From Hydrogenophaga sp. (GTDB lineage: Bacteria > Pseudomonadota > Gammaproteobacteria > Burkholderiales > Burkholderiaceae_C), in NCBI GenBank assembly GCA_020047875.1, contig JAIFNE010000048.1, positions 1-6,586 of the forward strand: DNA of 6,586 nucleotides. The letters are read 5' to 3'. Position 1 is the first letter of the stretch. Every line of letters begins with the position of its first letter. Below the pieces are notes generated by a model. That model made no database searches. It saw only the letters and a program-made list of their open reading frames with translations, and had not been told where the DNA came from. Positions 6,033-6,586 of this stretch are shown in pieces. The translations under genes were made by a program, and so were the position numbers.

Positions 6033-6586
6033 CAGTTCGGTGCTCCCGGATACATCTCGTGCGTTTTGCTCACTTCTTGCGAGTTTGAGAGCGGCAATGA
6101 AAAAGAGAAGACGCTGCCCGCGCCAACCTGACTTTCAGCCCAGATGGTGCCGCCGTGCCGCTCGATGATGCGCCGAGCCAGCGCGAGGCCGATCCCGGTT
6201 CCTTCAAATTCCGTAGCACGGTGCAGGCGTTGGAAGACACCAAACAGCTTATCCGAGTATTTTGTGTCAAAGCCGACTCCATTGTCACGCACAAAGAAGG
6301 TGTAGCCCACATCCGGATCCACCGACCAGCCGATCTCAATGCGCGCCCGCTCGCGCGGCCGGGTGTATTTGTGGGCATTGCCCAGCAGGTTGGCCCAGAC
6401 CTCACGCAGCAACAGGGCGTCGCCCTCGACCATGGGCAGGTCTGGCGCCACCACCCAGTCGATGATGCGCCCCCCGGTGTCGTGTGCCAGCTGGGCCACC
6501 ACGGTGTCGACCAGCTGGGCCATGTTCACCGGCGCCATCGTGACGGCCGCGCGGCCCAGGCGGGAAAACGCCAGCAAACCGTCGAT
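6032..6586 (-). CDS. Sensor histidine kinase, C-terminal catalytic part (5' end outside window)
   Basis: The frame is open to the right edge, reading IDGLLAFSRLGRA. This matches the second helix of the dimerisation domain just after the phosphorylated histidine, which itself is beyond the window. The ATP-binding domain follows. Counting from the leucine codon at 6575-6577, the N box is EVWANLLGNAHKYT (N63, N67), the G1 box DNGVGFD (98-104), the F box FGVFQRLHR (112-120) and the G2 box GTGIGLALA (126-134). All ATP-binding boxes look intact. FSRLGR and the FQRLHR.TEFEGTGIGL run are typical of soluble PAS/GAF or bacteriophytochrome-like kinases, but the sensor domain is not visible, so the signal is unknown. 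The kinase presumably autophosphorylates and passes phosphate to the receiver encoded by the overlapping downstream gene. The TTG at 6575-6577 should not be taken as a start; the gene continues off the window. Confidence 0.95.
   Translation of the reverse strand: MDGLLAFSRLGRAAVTMAPVNMAQLVDTVVAQLAHDTGGRIIDWVVAPDLPMVEGDALLLREVWANLLGNAHKYTRPRERARIEIGWSVDPDVGYTFFVRDNGVGFDTKYSDKLFGVFQRLHRATEFEGTGIGLALARRIIERHGGTIWAESQVGAGSVFSFSLPLSNSQEVSKTHEMYPGAPN

Noticed and set aside
5511..6131. Plus-strand open frame of 206 codons opposite the response regulator
   Set aside because: Antisense shadow of a well-conserved receiver domain; no family resemblance.

Overview
The window is high in G+C, with dense coding on both strands and strong third-position G/C bias. 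The PutA, GAF/PAS/GGDEF/EAL, response regulator and kinase proteins all resemble versions common in Betaproteobacteria, particularly Burkholderiales/Comamonadaceae. That taxonomic guess rests on remembered protein style, not on a search.

Layout: (1) 2-1990, plus strand: the C-terminal part of PutA, the bifunctional proline dehydrogenase / delta1-pyrroline-5-carboxylate dehydrogenase, entering from the left edge. (2) 2037-4964, minus strand, convergent with putA: a large multidomain cyclic-di-GMP gene (GAF, three PAS, GGDEF, EAL). It is broken into three reading-frame pieces by two frame changes, near 3060 and near 2580. Each seems to have removed a short conserved stretch of about six codons, so as given the gene is a pseudogene or carries two sequence errors. 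(3) 4965-5189: a divergent intergenic region with short perfect palindromes. (4) 5190-5495, plus strand: a small protein with an RRM-like pattern, start GTG. (5) 5496-5546: a short convergent gap with overlapping GC-rich hairpins. (6) 5547-6586, minus strand: a two-gene signalling operon. The 3' end of a histidine kinase gene enters from the right edge and overlaps a single-domain response regulator by one base (TGATG).

Functionally the window joins proline catabolism with two independent signalling modules: a multi-sensor c-di-GMP enzyme and a kinase/receiver pair of the kind often linked to phytochrome-like sensors. Nothing in the sequence ties these modules into one pathway. I see no mobile element, CRISPR array, tRNA or rRNA, and no convincing undescribed system. 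The most notable point is the doubly broken c-di-GMP gene whose catalytic motifs are otherwise intact.
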